Source of the DNA: Chondrosia reniformis
Taxonomy: Eukaryota > Porifera > Demospongiae > Chondrillida > Chondrillidae
NCBI GenBank assembly: GCA_947172415.1
Contig: OX359199.1
Span: 7,569,988 to 7,633,987, forward strand
Length of the DNA: 64,000 nucleotides
Reading direction: 5' to 3'
The first letter of the stretch is position 1. Every line of letters starts with the position of its first letter. Below are positions 48,401-59,136 of the stretch, piece by piece. Below the pieces are notes generated by a model. It made no database searches, was not told the origin of the DNA, and saw only the letters and a program-made list of their open reading frames with translations. Position numbers and translations under genes: made by a program.

Positions 48401-49819
48401 ATTAACATTCTTTTTACTGTTTCAGATTTCAGTTTGGGAGTTGCTGGAGGGAGGAATTGTAGAGAACAGGTCCAATCTCCCTATGGGGGAGCCAGTGCTA
48501 GCTCTCTCCAGCCACGAAGGGACTATAGCCATTGGATCTGATGACATTCATGTCATTGATATTTCCTACCCACAAGATCAGCGACTACTGCAGTTACTAA
48601 TTGGAGATCAAAACGTATGCTTACATATCCATAATGATATTAATGTGTCCCTCACTAGCATTAATTTGTCTAGAATCCCCCACTACTGGTTGCCTCGTTC
48701 ACTCCAGAAGGAAGTCTAATTGTAGCAGGCACTGATGAAAGGACATCCAAAGCAAGTTACAACTCTTACCCTAACCTCTAACCCTGCAACCCTGCTGAGT
48801 TACAGATATCTTTCTTTCTCTACTGAAAATAAGTCTATAGCCAAGAATCTCCATTTTGTAGATCTTAATGTTAGAGGGATTGTCAATGGAAAATATGGCT
48901 AACATTGAACCAAAACCTACCTTCAATGGATCCAAAGTACAGTTCACCAGTTTACAATTATTAAGTGTTCCATAAATACATAATGCATTCTTTTATGTGT
49001 AGGACGAGACTGGATGTGTGTATAGTGTTACAGTGTGCCCCTCTGTCCACCAACCACTGGTAGCAGTAGCTGTGCAGCCAGGCACACTCTTTAAACCTAA
49101 GAACAACAAACTAATTCACTTGTTCAACTACAAAACCAGCCAACACTTGCATACCTTTGATACAGGTAAGGCTTAAGGAGCAGTATCCTTTTGAGGATTG
49201 ATATAGGTTTAGGAAGTGTTCCATCCCATCCTTCTTTGTAGGTCGAGGAGGAGTTAAAGTGTCTTTGTCTGTTGCCTTCTCTCAGGATGGACAGTGAGTA
49301 AACACCTATAAAACCTGTGCTGTAACAGTAACTGTTCATGCCTTTCTCCATATAGACTACTAGCAGTCACTTGCTTGGATAGTTTGATGGTCTATTTGGT
49401 GTCAACTGGTGAAATGGTTCACTGTGTCAGTTTTGAAGGTGAGTTATTTGTCTCTGTATCAGCTCAGTAGCAGTGGATGGCTCCTATACTGTTATGCAGA
49501 AAATGTCTACAGCGTGTGCTTCTCCCCAGTTGACTCGTACATTGCAGTAGGATGTGCCAGGGGTAAAATTAAGGTATATCAAACAAAAGACTACCAGCTG
49601 CTGTTTGAGATTCAGAAACAAGAAGTAGGCATTCATTTCACTACTTTCATAAGGAAATGCTTAAACTGACACATTTGGAAACATATATGGATAGACATTA
49701 CTTTTTATATAATTCTGTAAATTCAGGGAGACGTTTTGGATCTTAGTTATTCTTTAAAGGGCAATCTACTGGTCTCTGGCGGAGCTGATGGGTCAATAGC
49801 CTTTTGGAAAACACATTAA
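45499..49819 (+). CDS. PH-Btk zinc finger-ankyrin-WD40 multidomain protein
   Basis: Exon 1 (45499-45660) begins a PH-like domain (EGFLSKRQRG, ERYFILTNSHLIYKSSK) and ends at a GC-AG donor, AAG then GCAAGT. The PH domain continues (FPYVIQ, VLYLSANNSDDRDTWIEMLQ) and is followed by a perfect Btk zinc motif H-x10-CC-x9-C in WYHRGYFNQGKWSCC...C (about 46197-46280). A disordered region with a coding minisatellite follows. About five ankyrin repeats come next (GKTALHVAIKEGNKDRV; MELLLKRGADPNAAH; GDTALHIAVKNCHFSIIEAL; GRTALHDAAESGYLEAVQFL). The C-terminus is WD40-like (KMVASAGNDTQISVWELLEG; YSVCFSPVDSYIAVGCARGK; LLVSGGADGSIAFWKTH-stop). No kinase, SH2, SH3 or RasGAP domain is visible, although PH-Btk normally occurs in Tec kinases and RASA2/3. 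Lipid-binding adaptor is my inference. Confidence 0.85.
47036..47245 (+). repeat. 30-bp coding minisatellite in the PH-Btk-ANK-WD40 gene
   Basis: About seven 30-bp units in frame. They alternate two forms, NGSPVNDRKM and NGSPVSEQQM, in the linker between the Btk finger and the ankyrin repeats. Confidence 0.9.
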
Positions 49820-50056
49820 CAGGGTGTCATGAAAGAGAGTCAAATTGACTCTTAGAATGCAACTCAATTTTAATTGTAGACTATGCATACTTCTTTTAAT
49901 CTTAACTATTACGTGTATAAGCTCCTTTTCAATCAATATATAACTATTCAAAAACAGCCACAGTTCCAATGTCGATTACAATTACATATATACAATACAG
50001 TATTAAATGAATATCGAAAAACTTCGAGCTATACAAACACAATCCGGTCAAAGTAT
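49820..50056. other. Intergenic, no gene seen
   Basis: AT-rich 3' flank of the PH-Btk gene. No open frame of interest; open frames here are short and run into the repeat element that follows. Confidence 0.5.
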
Positions 50057-50729
50057 AGTCCGACCACGATGTTCTTCCTCCATTTTGCTATGACGTCATT
50101 TCGTCAGAACAGTGTCTGGAAGATAATCGTTTTCAGCCCCACAAGACCATGGGGAAGTGATAACTGTTAATTACCCTTTGATCTTCGCGCAATGTGTGAT
50201 AATTTAGAATCAGGCTTTCTTCGAACTGCGTCGAACCATGGATATGGTCTAATTAATCTTTTGGAAGAAACCTTTAGAGCGTCTGAAGACGCAGTTTTGT
50301 TGTCTCTCTTGAGCGCGTCGACCCAGAAGGTCTTCTTCAGTGACTGACAGTGGGTCACTGAAAAAGACCCTCGGGGTCGAAACGTCTGACGCTCAAGAGA
50401 GACAGCAAATCTTTAGACACTCTAAAAGTAGAAAGATGATCCTTCCAAAAGATGTGTAATAGTTGTTAAATAACGGTCGTCAATCGCCAGCGTGAAAATA
50501 CGGTTCTCCAGCGCGAAGAACTTGCTAATTTTGCACACAGATTCTGACAGAGGTTCCCAAATCACAAGTCCCTTCTAAGACTACATATTGTTATTTGCGG
50601 GTGATAATTGATGTTAAGGGCTGCGTATAATGCGTGGGTGGAAACGATTTAGTCGAGTAATCTTCCAGACCACTGTTCTGAACGAAATGACGTCATAGCA
50701 AAATGGAGGAAGAACATAGTGGTCGGGCT
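50057..50729. mobile_element. Non-autonomous DNA-transposon-like element with about 67-bp inverted repeats
   Basis: Left arm 50057-50123 and right arm 50661-50729 are imperfect inverted repeats differing by a few substitutions and single-base gaps. Both contain TGACGTCA and the complement pair GGAGGAAGAAC / GTTCTTCCTCC. About 540 bp lies between them with no transposase. A second hairpin is nested inside. Confidence 0.8.
50250..50459. mobile_element. Nested hairpin element related to the LSG1-intron MITE
   Basis: Imperfect inverted repeat of about 70 bp per arm: AATCTTTTGGAAG on the left; CTTCCAAAAGAT on the right; and CGCTCAAGAGAGACA with TGTCTCTCTTGAGCG inside. The centre carries GTCACTGAAAAAGACCC followed by GGGGTCGAAAC, shared with the element at 6923-7214. 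Confidence 0.75.
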
Positions 50730-52280
50730 ACGTCAGACTAGTCCAAGTAAGGATGGATCGAAAAAATCATGGCGGCCGAATTCATTATTGTATTACCATA
50801 GATGTACTCTATGGACGTTGCACCTAGCCATAATCCTAAAATGGCCGCCGTCGTCTTTGTGGTTATAACTCGAGAAAGAAATAAGATACAGATTTGAAAC
50901 TTACAGCGAAGAAGCTTTAGTATATCTAGATCACGTTGGAAAACGATTGGTCAGGCTACCATAAACCATCTTCAAGAGCGATCTCCCTGAATGTGGCCTT
51001 CAGTCCATAAGGGGATTGCGGTAACACTTACATGCAGTCGATAAAAAAGGTTAATAATGTTTACATATTAGAAATCAGACCTAATGTAACATTATGTGTG
51101 ATTTCTAACATGTAAAGAACACCACATAATGTAATGTTTTTGATATTATAATTGATTATAAATCATTTCAACATGAACCTACATGTGCCTACATGCCGCT
51201 ACATGCACCTATATGCTACTAAATGCCCCAACATGCAACTACATTTGCCTACAGTTAAGCTGTTAAAGATATTTCATACATTTACAAAAGTAACCCTGCC
51301 AACTTTCTACAAATGTAAAATTTCGGAAAACCTACAATAACATTAATCAATTAGGGTTTTGGGGCATGGATTTTTTGCAGGTAGGACATGTGCATTTTCC
51401 GGCCAAAAACAAAATGGCCGTCGAAAACAAAGATAAAAATTAAGTTGCATGTTTTCCCTTTCTTTTAGATTTCTGATAAAAGAAATAATCTCCTTGAAGA
51501 TTTTAACAAAATAAATGATCTGGCTTATTTTTTCTTTGCATCTTATAAATTGATATAGAAAAGACAGATTCATTTGGGCGTACGAAAAGCACTTCGACTA
51601 AAAAGGCGCGCAGTCATGATAATCAGGGTGAAAAAGTACAATAGTGGTCTTAAAAGATTGCTAACTTCAATATCTAAACTTTTAACCGCATCGGCTTTTG
51701 AAATACCATTTCGTTCCCGAGATGTGCAGCTTTCTTTGAATTTTTGATAAGAAATTATTACAAAAACCTGCACATATCAGTGACGGAAGAATCTATCACA
51801 ATATGACGACGTGAAATTTTAGTTTTACCTTTTGTGAAGTGGTCCTTAAATTTTGGGAGCTATAATCCATCGTTTACATGACTACCTTTTTAAAAGAAAT
51901 AAACTCGTAAAAAATCATTCTTCTCGACAAGGTCACACTGAGGTTACAAGGTAATTATGACGTCATTGAATACATATCCTCTTTTTACAGTCGATTTGGA
52001 GATATGATCGATTAGAAATTATTAAACACGTATCTCCTTTGTTCCTTGGGCGATAAGTTTTACTTCGCAACGGATGGCTTAAACAACTTTTATTCGTCAA
52101 AATGAATTTTCGATGAAGTCACGTACCTTGCGCATAACCAATCTACGCATTTAATTGTGAGATACTGTTATATAAACAAATTCTTTTAAAACCACAAAAC
52201 GCCCCTTTTTGTGTGCGATTTACACATGTTATACCTGCATTGGGGCTAGTATTTTTGGGGTTCGGGTAACAATAGCAAAA
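50730..52280. other. AT-rich subtelomeric DNA, no gene seen
   Basis: About 1.5 kb of AT-rich sequence with stops in all frames. A small cluster of CTACATG-type words occurs at 51172-51253. I see no conserved protein, RNA gene or long inverted repeat. Confidence 0.5.
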
Positions 52281-53935
52281 GCCCTTAAATGGACATAAAC
52301 CCTATCCCACCAAAAAAACCTTGGCCACATAAACCCTACCTCCACAAAAACCTTATCCACTCAAAAACCCAAGTCCAACAAAAAGTGTACGTTCCTTCCT
52401 CAAATACCCTATACCTAGCACCCTAAACGCTTATAACCCTAGCAACGACAAACCCTAACCATCATAAACCTAGTGCCGATAACCCTACTGCTGCTAACCC
52501 TACAACCACTAACCCTACCGCTGCAACCTTACTGCTGCTAACCCTACCGCCACTAATCCAACTGCATATAACCCTACTGCTGCTAACCCTACTGACACAA
52601 ACTCTTCTGCAGTTAACCCTACTGCCGCTAACCCTACCGCCGCTATTATACAGCCGCTGACCTTTCCACCGTAGACCGTTTCGCCACTAACCCTACAGCC
52701 AACAAAAAGTGTACGTTCCTTCCTCAAATACCCTATACCTAGCACCCTAAACGCTAATAACCCTAGCAACGACAAACCCTAACCATCATAAACCTAGTGC
52801 CGATAACCCTACTGCGGCTAACCCTACAACCGCTAACCCTACCGCCGCAACCTTACTGCTGCTAACCCTACCGCCACTAATCCAACTGCATATAACCCTA
52901 CTGCTGCTAACCCTACTGACACAAACTCTTCTGCAGTTAACCCTACTGCCGCTAACCCTACCGCCGCTATTATACAGCCGCTGACCTTTCCACCGTAGAC
53001 CGTTTCGCCACTGACCCTACAGCCGCGTCCCGTACTGCTGCTTACCCTACCACCGCTCACCCTTCCGCCAATAACCCTAACTCCGCTAACCCTAGTGCCG
53101 ATAACCCTACTGCTGCTAACCCTACAACCACTAACCCTACCGCTGCAACCTTACTGCTGCTAACCCTACCGCCACTAATCCAACTGCATATAACCCTACT
53201 GCTGCTAACCCTACTGACACAAACTCTTCTGCAGTTAACCCTACTGCCGCTAACCCTACCGCCGCTATTATACAGCCGCTGACCTTTCCACCGTAGACCG
53301 TTTCGCCACTGACCCTACAGCCGCGTCCCGTACCGCTGCTTACCCTACCACCGCTCACCCTTCCGCCATTAACCCTAACTCCGCTAACCCCACTGTCGCT
53401 AACCCTACTGCAGCCAACCCTACCACCTCTAACTCTACTGCCGCTAACCCTACCACCGCTAACCCTGCCACCTCTAACCCTTCTGCCGCCAACCCTACCG
53501 CCGCTCACCTTACAGCCGCTGACCCTACCGCCGCTGACACTACCGCCACTAACCCAACAGCCGCTAACCACACTGCCGCTCACCCCACCGACGCTCACCT
53601 CATCGCAGTTCGCCCCACCGCCACTCCCCCAAACGCTGCTCACAGTACCGTTGCTAAACCTACTGATGCTCACCTTACCGCCGCCAACCCTATAGCCGCT
53701 AACCCTACCGCCAATAACCCTAAAGTTGATAATTCTACTGACGCTTACCTTACCGCCGACAACCCTATAGCCGCTAACCCTACCGCCGATAACCCTACAG
53801 TTGATAATCCTACTGACGCTCACATAACCGCCGCCAACCCTATAGCCGCTAACCCTACCGCCGCTAACCCTACCGCCGCTAACCCTACCGCCGCTAACCC
53901 TACAGTTGATAATCCTAGAGCCGATTACCTTACGA
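52281..53935. repeat. Degenerate telomere-like repeats (AACCCTA type) with about 300-330-bp higher-order copies
   Basis: Hundreds of imperfect units such as CCGCTAACCCTAC, in CCCTAA orientation on the plus strand. A larger block containing TCCAACTGCATATAACCC, CAAACTCTTCTGCAG and CCGTAGACCGTTTCGCC occurs three times; the GTAGACCG landmarks are near 52671, 52995 and 53293. A second landmark, AAAAAGTGTACGTTCCTTCC, occurs at about 52380 and 52710. Confidence 0.85.
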
Positions 53936-53939
53936 CTAA

Positions 53940-54292
53940 TAGGGTTGGGCTAGGGCTAGGGCTAGGGCTAGGGCTAGGGCTAGGGCTAGGGCTAGGGCTA
54001 GGGCTAGGGCTAGGGCTAGGGCTAGGGCTAGGGCTAGGGCTAGGGCTAGGGCTAGGGCTAGGGCTAGGGCTAGGGCTAGGGCTAGGGCTAGGGCTAGGGC
54101 TAGGGCTAGGGCTAGGGCTAGGGCTAGGGCTAGGGCTAGGGCTAGGGCTAGGGCTAGGGCTAGGGCTAGGGCTAGGGCTAGGGCTAGGGCTAGGGCTAGG
54201 GCTAGGGCTAGGGCTAGGGCTAGGGCTAGGGCTAGGGCTAGGGCTAGGGCTAGGGCTAGGGCTAGGGTTAGGGTTAGGGTTAGGGTTAGGGG
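53940..54292 (+). repeat. Homogeneous GGGCTA hexamer array ending in TTAGGG
   Basis: About 53 uninterrupted GGGCTA units (a T-to-C variant of the telomere repeat) followed by four to five canonical GGGTTA units. The array has the same orientation as the terminal telomere. A single GGGTTG starts it at about 53941. Confidence 0.95.
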
Positions 54293-54365
54293 GCAATTTT
54301 TATCATTTTAAGGAGTCACTGTATAAAGTCGCATTTAATAAACAACATTATAAGCTTGAAAATAC

Positions 54366-57300
54366 TTAAAATTTGTAGCGTATGTAATATAAGTTAGCTG
54401 TTTTGTCGTAGGTGTAGTCAATTGGGAACAGAATTTGTCCCAGCTTGACTTTCCTTGTCTGTCCTGCTGTAAACTTGTAGCCATTTTCTCCTAGGTGGTG
54501 CCTGAGTGGAGAAAGGATGATGTCTTCACCTTGAAGTCTGTACACTTTCCCGAAGGATCCATCTGTCTTGATAGCCACAAGTTCTCCAATGGTAGGTTCC
54601 AATGTTGTGTTTTCTATGATGTCGTCTGCTGTAGCAGACCTCTTTGGTGAGCCCTCACAGTTGGAGTCACCTAATAAGCTTGTTTGGAGCATGGTTCTTG
54701 AAAATTCATGTGCCTCCTTTTGCTTGTCCATGCTTGTTCGTCTGTCATACTCTGACAGTTGCTATGTATATGTGATAAGATAAATGTGACTCCGTTCAGC
54801 AGGTACTAAAGTAGTCAGCTTACCGTTTTTCTATTGTGCTTCATGGACCTTGCTAAAGATGTCTTAAGTTTCTCCGATAAGTCCATCTCCTCTAGATTAG
54901 TAACAAAACTTGACCTTATAGTGTTGATCCCCACATTTTGACCCGTGAATTGATAAAAAATACCCTTTATATAGGTGGACCAGCTGCCAGAAGTAAAGGG
55001 ACTTCCACCTGGTCTCTGCATGTAGAAGAACATTCAGAAATAAAGATGCAGAAGTGATTGTTGATCAGTTGACTTACCACAAAGAGGGATGAATTCTTTG
55101 GATCCGAGCAAAGGTAAGCCTTCCTGTTTAATATATGTTCCTTTAATTGTTGCAAAAGTAGGGGGTGATCATCCAGAGAGACCAGATCATCATTGTAAAA
55201 CTTCTTTGTTTTGTAATCTGACAGGTAGAGAAAGGCGTGGTCCCCCTCCAGATCTATATGGAGCATGTTGGCCTTGGTGGCATGCTTTCCCAGCGATGGA
55301 AGCTTCTTGTGTACCTGTGTTTGCAGGGAGGAAGTGACGACAGACCTAGGTGAGTCAGACAGTGATAATTTAATACAATATACTTGTGCCTTTACCATAA
55401 AATGTAGGGACTGGTACTCTTTTGACCTCCTGGGAGGCAGGTCTGTATAGAATAGTAGTGCTAGAAATTTTTGTCCTAGCACAGCCTTCTTTATACCAGA
55501 GTCTTCACTAGCATATGCATTTTTGCATTGTTTCACCACCTGTAAAATTTCGTCCCTAAGTAGAAAGATTAGTATATAATTTTGTTATGTTATTTACAAA
55601 CAACAGAGATACACTAATTAGAAACTTACCAATCAAGCCACATTCTCCGTGCCTTCAAAGCATCTCTGCTTTGATGAGCTGTAAGGGAACTAGATGCTTT
55701 CTTAAAGGATTCTGATTTTTTCTTAAGCCTTTTGTAGAAGGGTGTGTCATATGAAATGTCTTCTTCTGCTGCTAAGTAGCGTAGAATGTAGCAGAGATGG
55801 TCAATGTACGTCCCAATTGTGCTTCCCATTAGGTGCTTATCCTATATTGAGAGATATTAGCAAAGATTGGGGCAATGGTGGTGGATCACACTGGCAAGGG
55901 AGGTGTTGAGGAAAATTACAAAGTGGTAGGATGGTATTCAGCATTTGACATGGTAAGACACATATATGTATCAGTGTTTACTAACCTCTAAAGAGTTAAC
56001 AAAACTTTCCAGCATGTTACTATCCCTAGTATCTTCTAGACTGGGTTCTTGCTTAAAATTAACTGAAACATAATGTAGATAGTCTGTGCAAAATAAGGAA
56101 GTATAATGTTTTTCCTAATTAGGACTTGCATAGCAATTACTTACTCAAAGTGTGTAATTTGACCTTTTCCCAAGTCGATTCCTGGATACGGTCTCCATCC
56201 CTTTTCAAATTTGTGCTGCTTAGAAAGAACCTTTCTGTAGCTTTAATTTGCTTGGCCAATTGAGGGTGTTGACTGAGGTCAAGATAATTAGGCATTCTTC
56301 CTGGTTTTCCTTTTTTTACAGGGGGAACCATGTATTCATAGGTACTGTCGTCATCATCCTCAGACTCAGAATCATCAAAAGATGAATCAGAGTGATATGA
56401 AGCAGATGATAGTCTGTTGACTACTGGAGGCTGAATATTTAACTCAGGTAAATCTGTAGCTGTAGTATATGTACCTTGTGGCTCCTTGGGTTGGGGAGGA
56501 CTTAGGACGAGATTTGTGGCTGGGATGGATGTACCTTGTGGCTCCTTGGGTTGGGGAGGACTTAGGACGAGATTTGTGGCTGGGATGGATGTACCTTGTG
56601 GCTCCTTGTATTGGGGAGGACTTAGGACGAGACTTGTGGCTGGGATGGATGTACCTTGTGGCTCCTTGGGTTGGGGAGGACTTAGGACGAGACTTGTGGC
56701 TGGGATGGATGTACCTTGTGGCTCCTTGTATTGGGGAGGACTTAGGACGAGACTTGTGGCTGGGATGGATGTACCTTGTGGCTCCTTGGGTTGGGGAGGA
56801 CTTAGGACGAGATTTGTGGCTGGGATGGATGTACCTTGTGGCTCCTTGGGTTGGGGAGGACTTAGGACGAGACTTGTGGCTGGGATGGATGTACCTTGTG
56901 GCTCCTTGTATTGGGGAGGACTTAGGACGAGATTTGTGGCTGGGATGGATGTACCTTGTGGCTCCTTGGGTTGGGGAGGACTTAGGATGAGACTTGTGGC
57001 TGGGATGGATGTACCTTGTGGCTCCTTGGGTTGGGGAGGACTTAGGACGAGACTTGTGGCTGGGATGGATGTACCTTGTGGCTCCTTGGGTTGGGGAGGA
57101 CTTAGGATGAGATTTGTGGCTGGGATGGATGTACCTTGTGGCTCCTTGGGTTGGGGAGGACTTAGGACGAGATTTGTGGCTGGGATGGATGTACCTTGTG
57201 GCTCCTTGTATTGGGGAGGACTTAGGACGAGATTTGTGGCTGGGATGGATGTACCTTGTGGCTCCTTGGGTTGGGGAGGACTTAGGACGAGATTTGTGGC

Positions 57301-57687
57301 TGGGATGGATGTACCTTGTGGCTCCTTGGGTTGGGGAGGACTTAGGACGAGATTTGTGGCTGGGATGGATGTACCTTGTGGCTCCTTGGGTTGGGGAGGA
57401 CTTAGGACGAGATTTGTGGCTGGGATGGATGTACCTTGTGGCTCCTTGGGTTGGGGAGGACTTAGGACGAGATTTGTGGCTGGGATGGATGTACCTTGTG
57501 GCTCCTTGGGTTGGGGAGGACTTAGGACGAGACTTGTAGTTGGGATGGATGGTGGCCGCTTGACTCCTAGATGGTGAGTCTCACCTGGTTTAGATGATGG
57601 TTCTGCTGGTGGGTTTGTGTTGTGTCCCTGTTCTTTCATCCTTTTAAACATTAGAAACTCCTGATACTCTTCTGGCGCAATATCCAT
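54366..57687 (-). CDS. Tyrosine-recombinase protein, Crypton-like, with large coding VNTR
   Basis: I start at 57687 because its ATG sits in ACCATGG. Exon 1 encodes MDIAPEEYQEFLMFKRM, then 18 or so 20-residue repeats, an acidic Ser/Asp stretch and a basic KKGKPGRMPNY segment. Later exons give a helical core-binding-like region (TIGTYIDHLCYILRYLAAEE) and a catalytic domain. Catalytic candidates: Arg I in DLPPRRSKEYQSL (about 55450), Lys in LYLSDYKTKKFYND (about 55210), Arg II in GINTIRSSFVTNL, and His and Tyr in KHNRKTQLSEY (H-x8-Y, joined across the intron 54757-54825). In the HxxR box His is replaced by Asn. The C-terminal domain ends NLYYIRYKF at 54366. This fits eukaryotic Crypton-type recombinases; a domesticated copy is equally possible. 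Confidence 0.72.
56477..57540 (-). repeat. 60-bp coding VNTR in the recombinase gene
   Basis: About 18 head-to-tail 60-bp units encoding SIPATNLVLSPPQPKEPQGT. Variation is limited to N/S, V/I and P/Y at three positions, and the combinations reshuffle along the array. The opposite strand is also open through the whole array; that is a repeat artefact. Confidence 0.95.
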
Positions 57688-57998
57688 GGTAGTCCTTTGT
57701 CTTTGAAGAAGTGAAAAGTTAAGGTGAGTCTGGTTTAACACTTTCATTTATATACTGAAACGTGCATAAAATTTATTCTGATGTAATATTTCCTTATATG
57801 GGTGCATTTTGCCCCTGCTGTTGGTCAATTAACAAGATTGAGCAGACAAATTCCACTGTTGGGCTTCAATGAGTTCATTAATATGGGAGCAGTGTTAATT
57901 GTAAAGGGACCAGACAGCATTCAGATTCAGATTAACTGTATCCTAATACAATATTGGTTTAATTATCTAGTTATTATTATTGAGTCATTGGTCTAAAA

Positions 57999-58918
57999 TT
58001 AATTATGTCCTCCTTCTTTTGGAATGTAGAAGCTCTGGCCATGGTAGCTGAACTTCCCTGTCAAAGTTCTGGCCCCAATGCTCCCTAAAGTTGGTGAAGA
58101 TGGAGTCCCGGAGTGTGGCTTGGCTCCAGGCAGCGTGGTTGTGAGGAAGCACAGTCCATGCAAGGGCTTGTATGAGTACATGAGACTTTCCCCAGGTGTG
58201 AACTGCAGTGGTTGAAAGGTAAGGCAGCCAAAAGGATTGTATTCCATAGTGTATGGTTAGTTCCTTGGGAAGGATAGGATTGATTTTAGGATGTCTGCTG
58301 TAATAGAAGGCCCACCATACGTAATTAATCCAGATGTTGAGTGAGGGAGTCCTTCGAAGGAGCACACCCCAGGGTGCTGCTCCGTCCTGTACCAGTTTGC
58401 CCGGTACTCATAGACTGTCCTTGTAGGACAGGACGATCTTTCAGGTGATGGGCTCAGGATGGCCTGGGGGGTCTCCAAATGAGTACATGTGGAGGATAAC
58501 TGACTTACTGCCTGGGGTGGTTGAGTCACATCCTCGGGTGGTTGAGTCACATCCTCGGGTGGTTGAGTCACATCCTCGGGTGGTTGAGTCACATCCTCGG
58601 GTGGTTGAGTCACATCCTCGGGTGGTTGAGTTACAGCCTGGTATGGTTGAGTCACATCCTCGGGTGGTTGAGTCACATCCTCGGGTGGTTGAGTTACAGC
58701 CTGGTATGGTTGAGTCACATCCTGGGGTGACCCTGGAAGAGGGAAGACTACTGTGATTGTCCCTTCCATTTTAATAAAATCACTCCAAGACTTACCAAGG
58801 AAAAGCTGTTCAGCTTGACAAAGCAATAAGAAGACAGCCTCATAGTCCCCATCTATAGGGCTATGTCTTGTGACTAAAGCCTCCAGAGCACGAAGCTTGT
58901 CGCAGCACTGTTGTATTC
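57999..58918 (-). pseudogene. Unrecognised subtelomeric ORF with internal stop codon
   Basis: I do not recognise this gene. Exon 58796-58918 encodes a helical LRALEALVTRHSPIDGDY segment ending AEQLFL. A 63-bp intron joins it to SPQDVTQPYQAVTQ, followed by about seven PPEDVTQ repeats and a Ser/Pro linker. The frame continues YEYRANWYRTEQHPGVCSFE and GPSITADILKSILSFPRN, then TAA at 58257-58259. The same frame continues open for 85 more codons, from PYTMEYNPFGCLTFQPLQF to YIPKEGGHN, and stops at 57999. Either the gene is broken, the stop is read through, or the real end is at 58257. It lies directly upstream of the recombinase gene on the same strand, so it may belong to the same element. Confidence 0.55.
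58505..58732 (-). repeat. 21-bp coding minisatellite (PPEDVTQ)
   Basis: About ten 21-bp units, GGTGGTTGAGTCACATCCTCG with variants, encoding PPEDVTQ or PYQAVTQ. It starts exactly at the exon's 5' edge after the intron at 58733-58795. Confidence 0.9.
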
Positions 58919-58940
58919 CTACATTGTTGGTTTGTTAATA

Positions 58941-59136
58941 TGTAATTACTTATGTATATATTTATTAACATACATTCTTTTTTCAATTTAGGTTTTGTGG
59001 CCAAACAGCTAAGGATGAGCTATTATTAATTTAAATTTTATGTAATTACTTATGTATATATTTATTAACATTCATTCTTTTTTCAATTTAGGTTTTGTGG
59101 CTAAACAGCTAAGGATGAACTATTATTAATTTAATT
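58941..59136. repeat. 100-bp direct duplication
   Basis: Two adjacent copies starting at 58941 and 59041, with only a few differences (for example TACATTC versus TTCATTC, GGCC versus GGCT). Confidence 0.9.

Noticed and set aside
53900-53960. Head-to-head telomere fusion
   Set aside because: A fusion would read TTAGGG then CCCTAA on one strand; here the order is CCCTAA-like then TAGGG-like.
53925-54296. Pro-Ser repeat open frame
   Set aside because: Pure translation of the GGGCTA telomere-variant array.
56486-57577. 363-codon plus-strand open frame
   Set aside because: Antisense shadow of the 60-bp VNTR in the recombinase gene; it has no splice context or non-repeat sequence.
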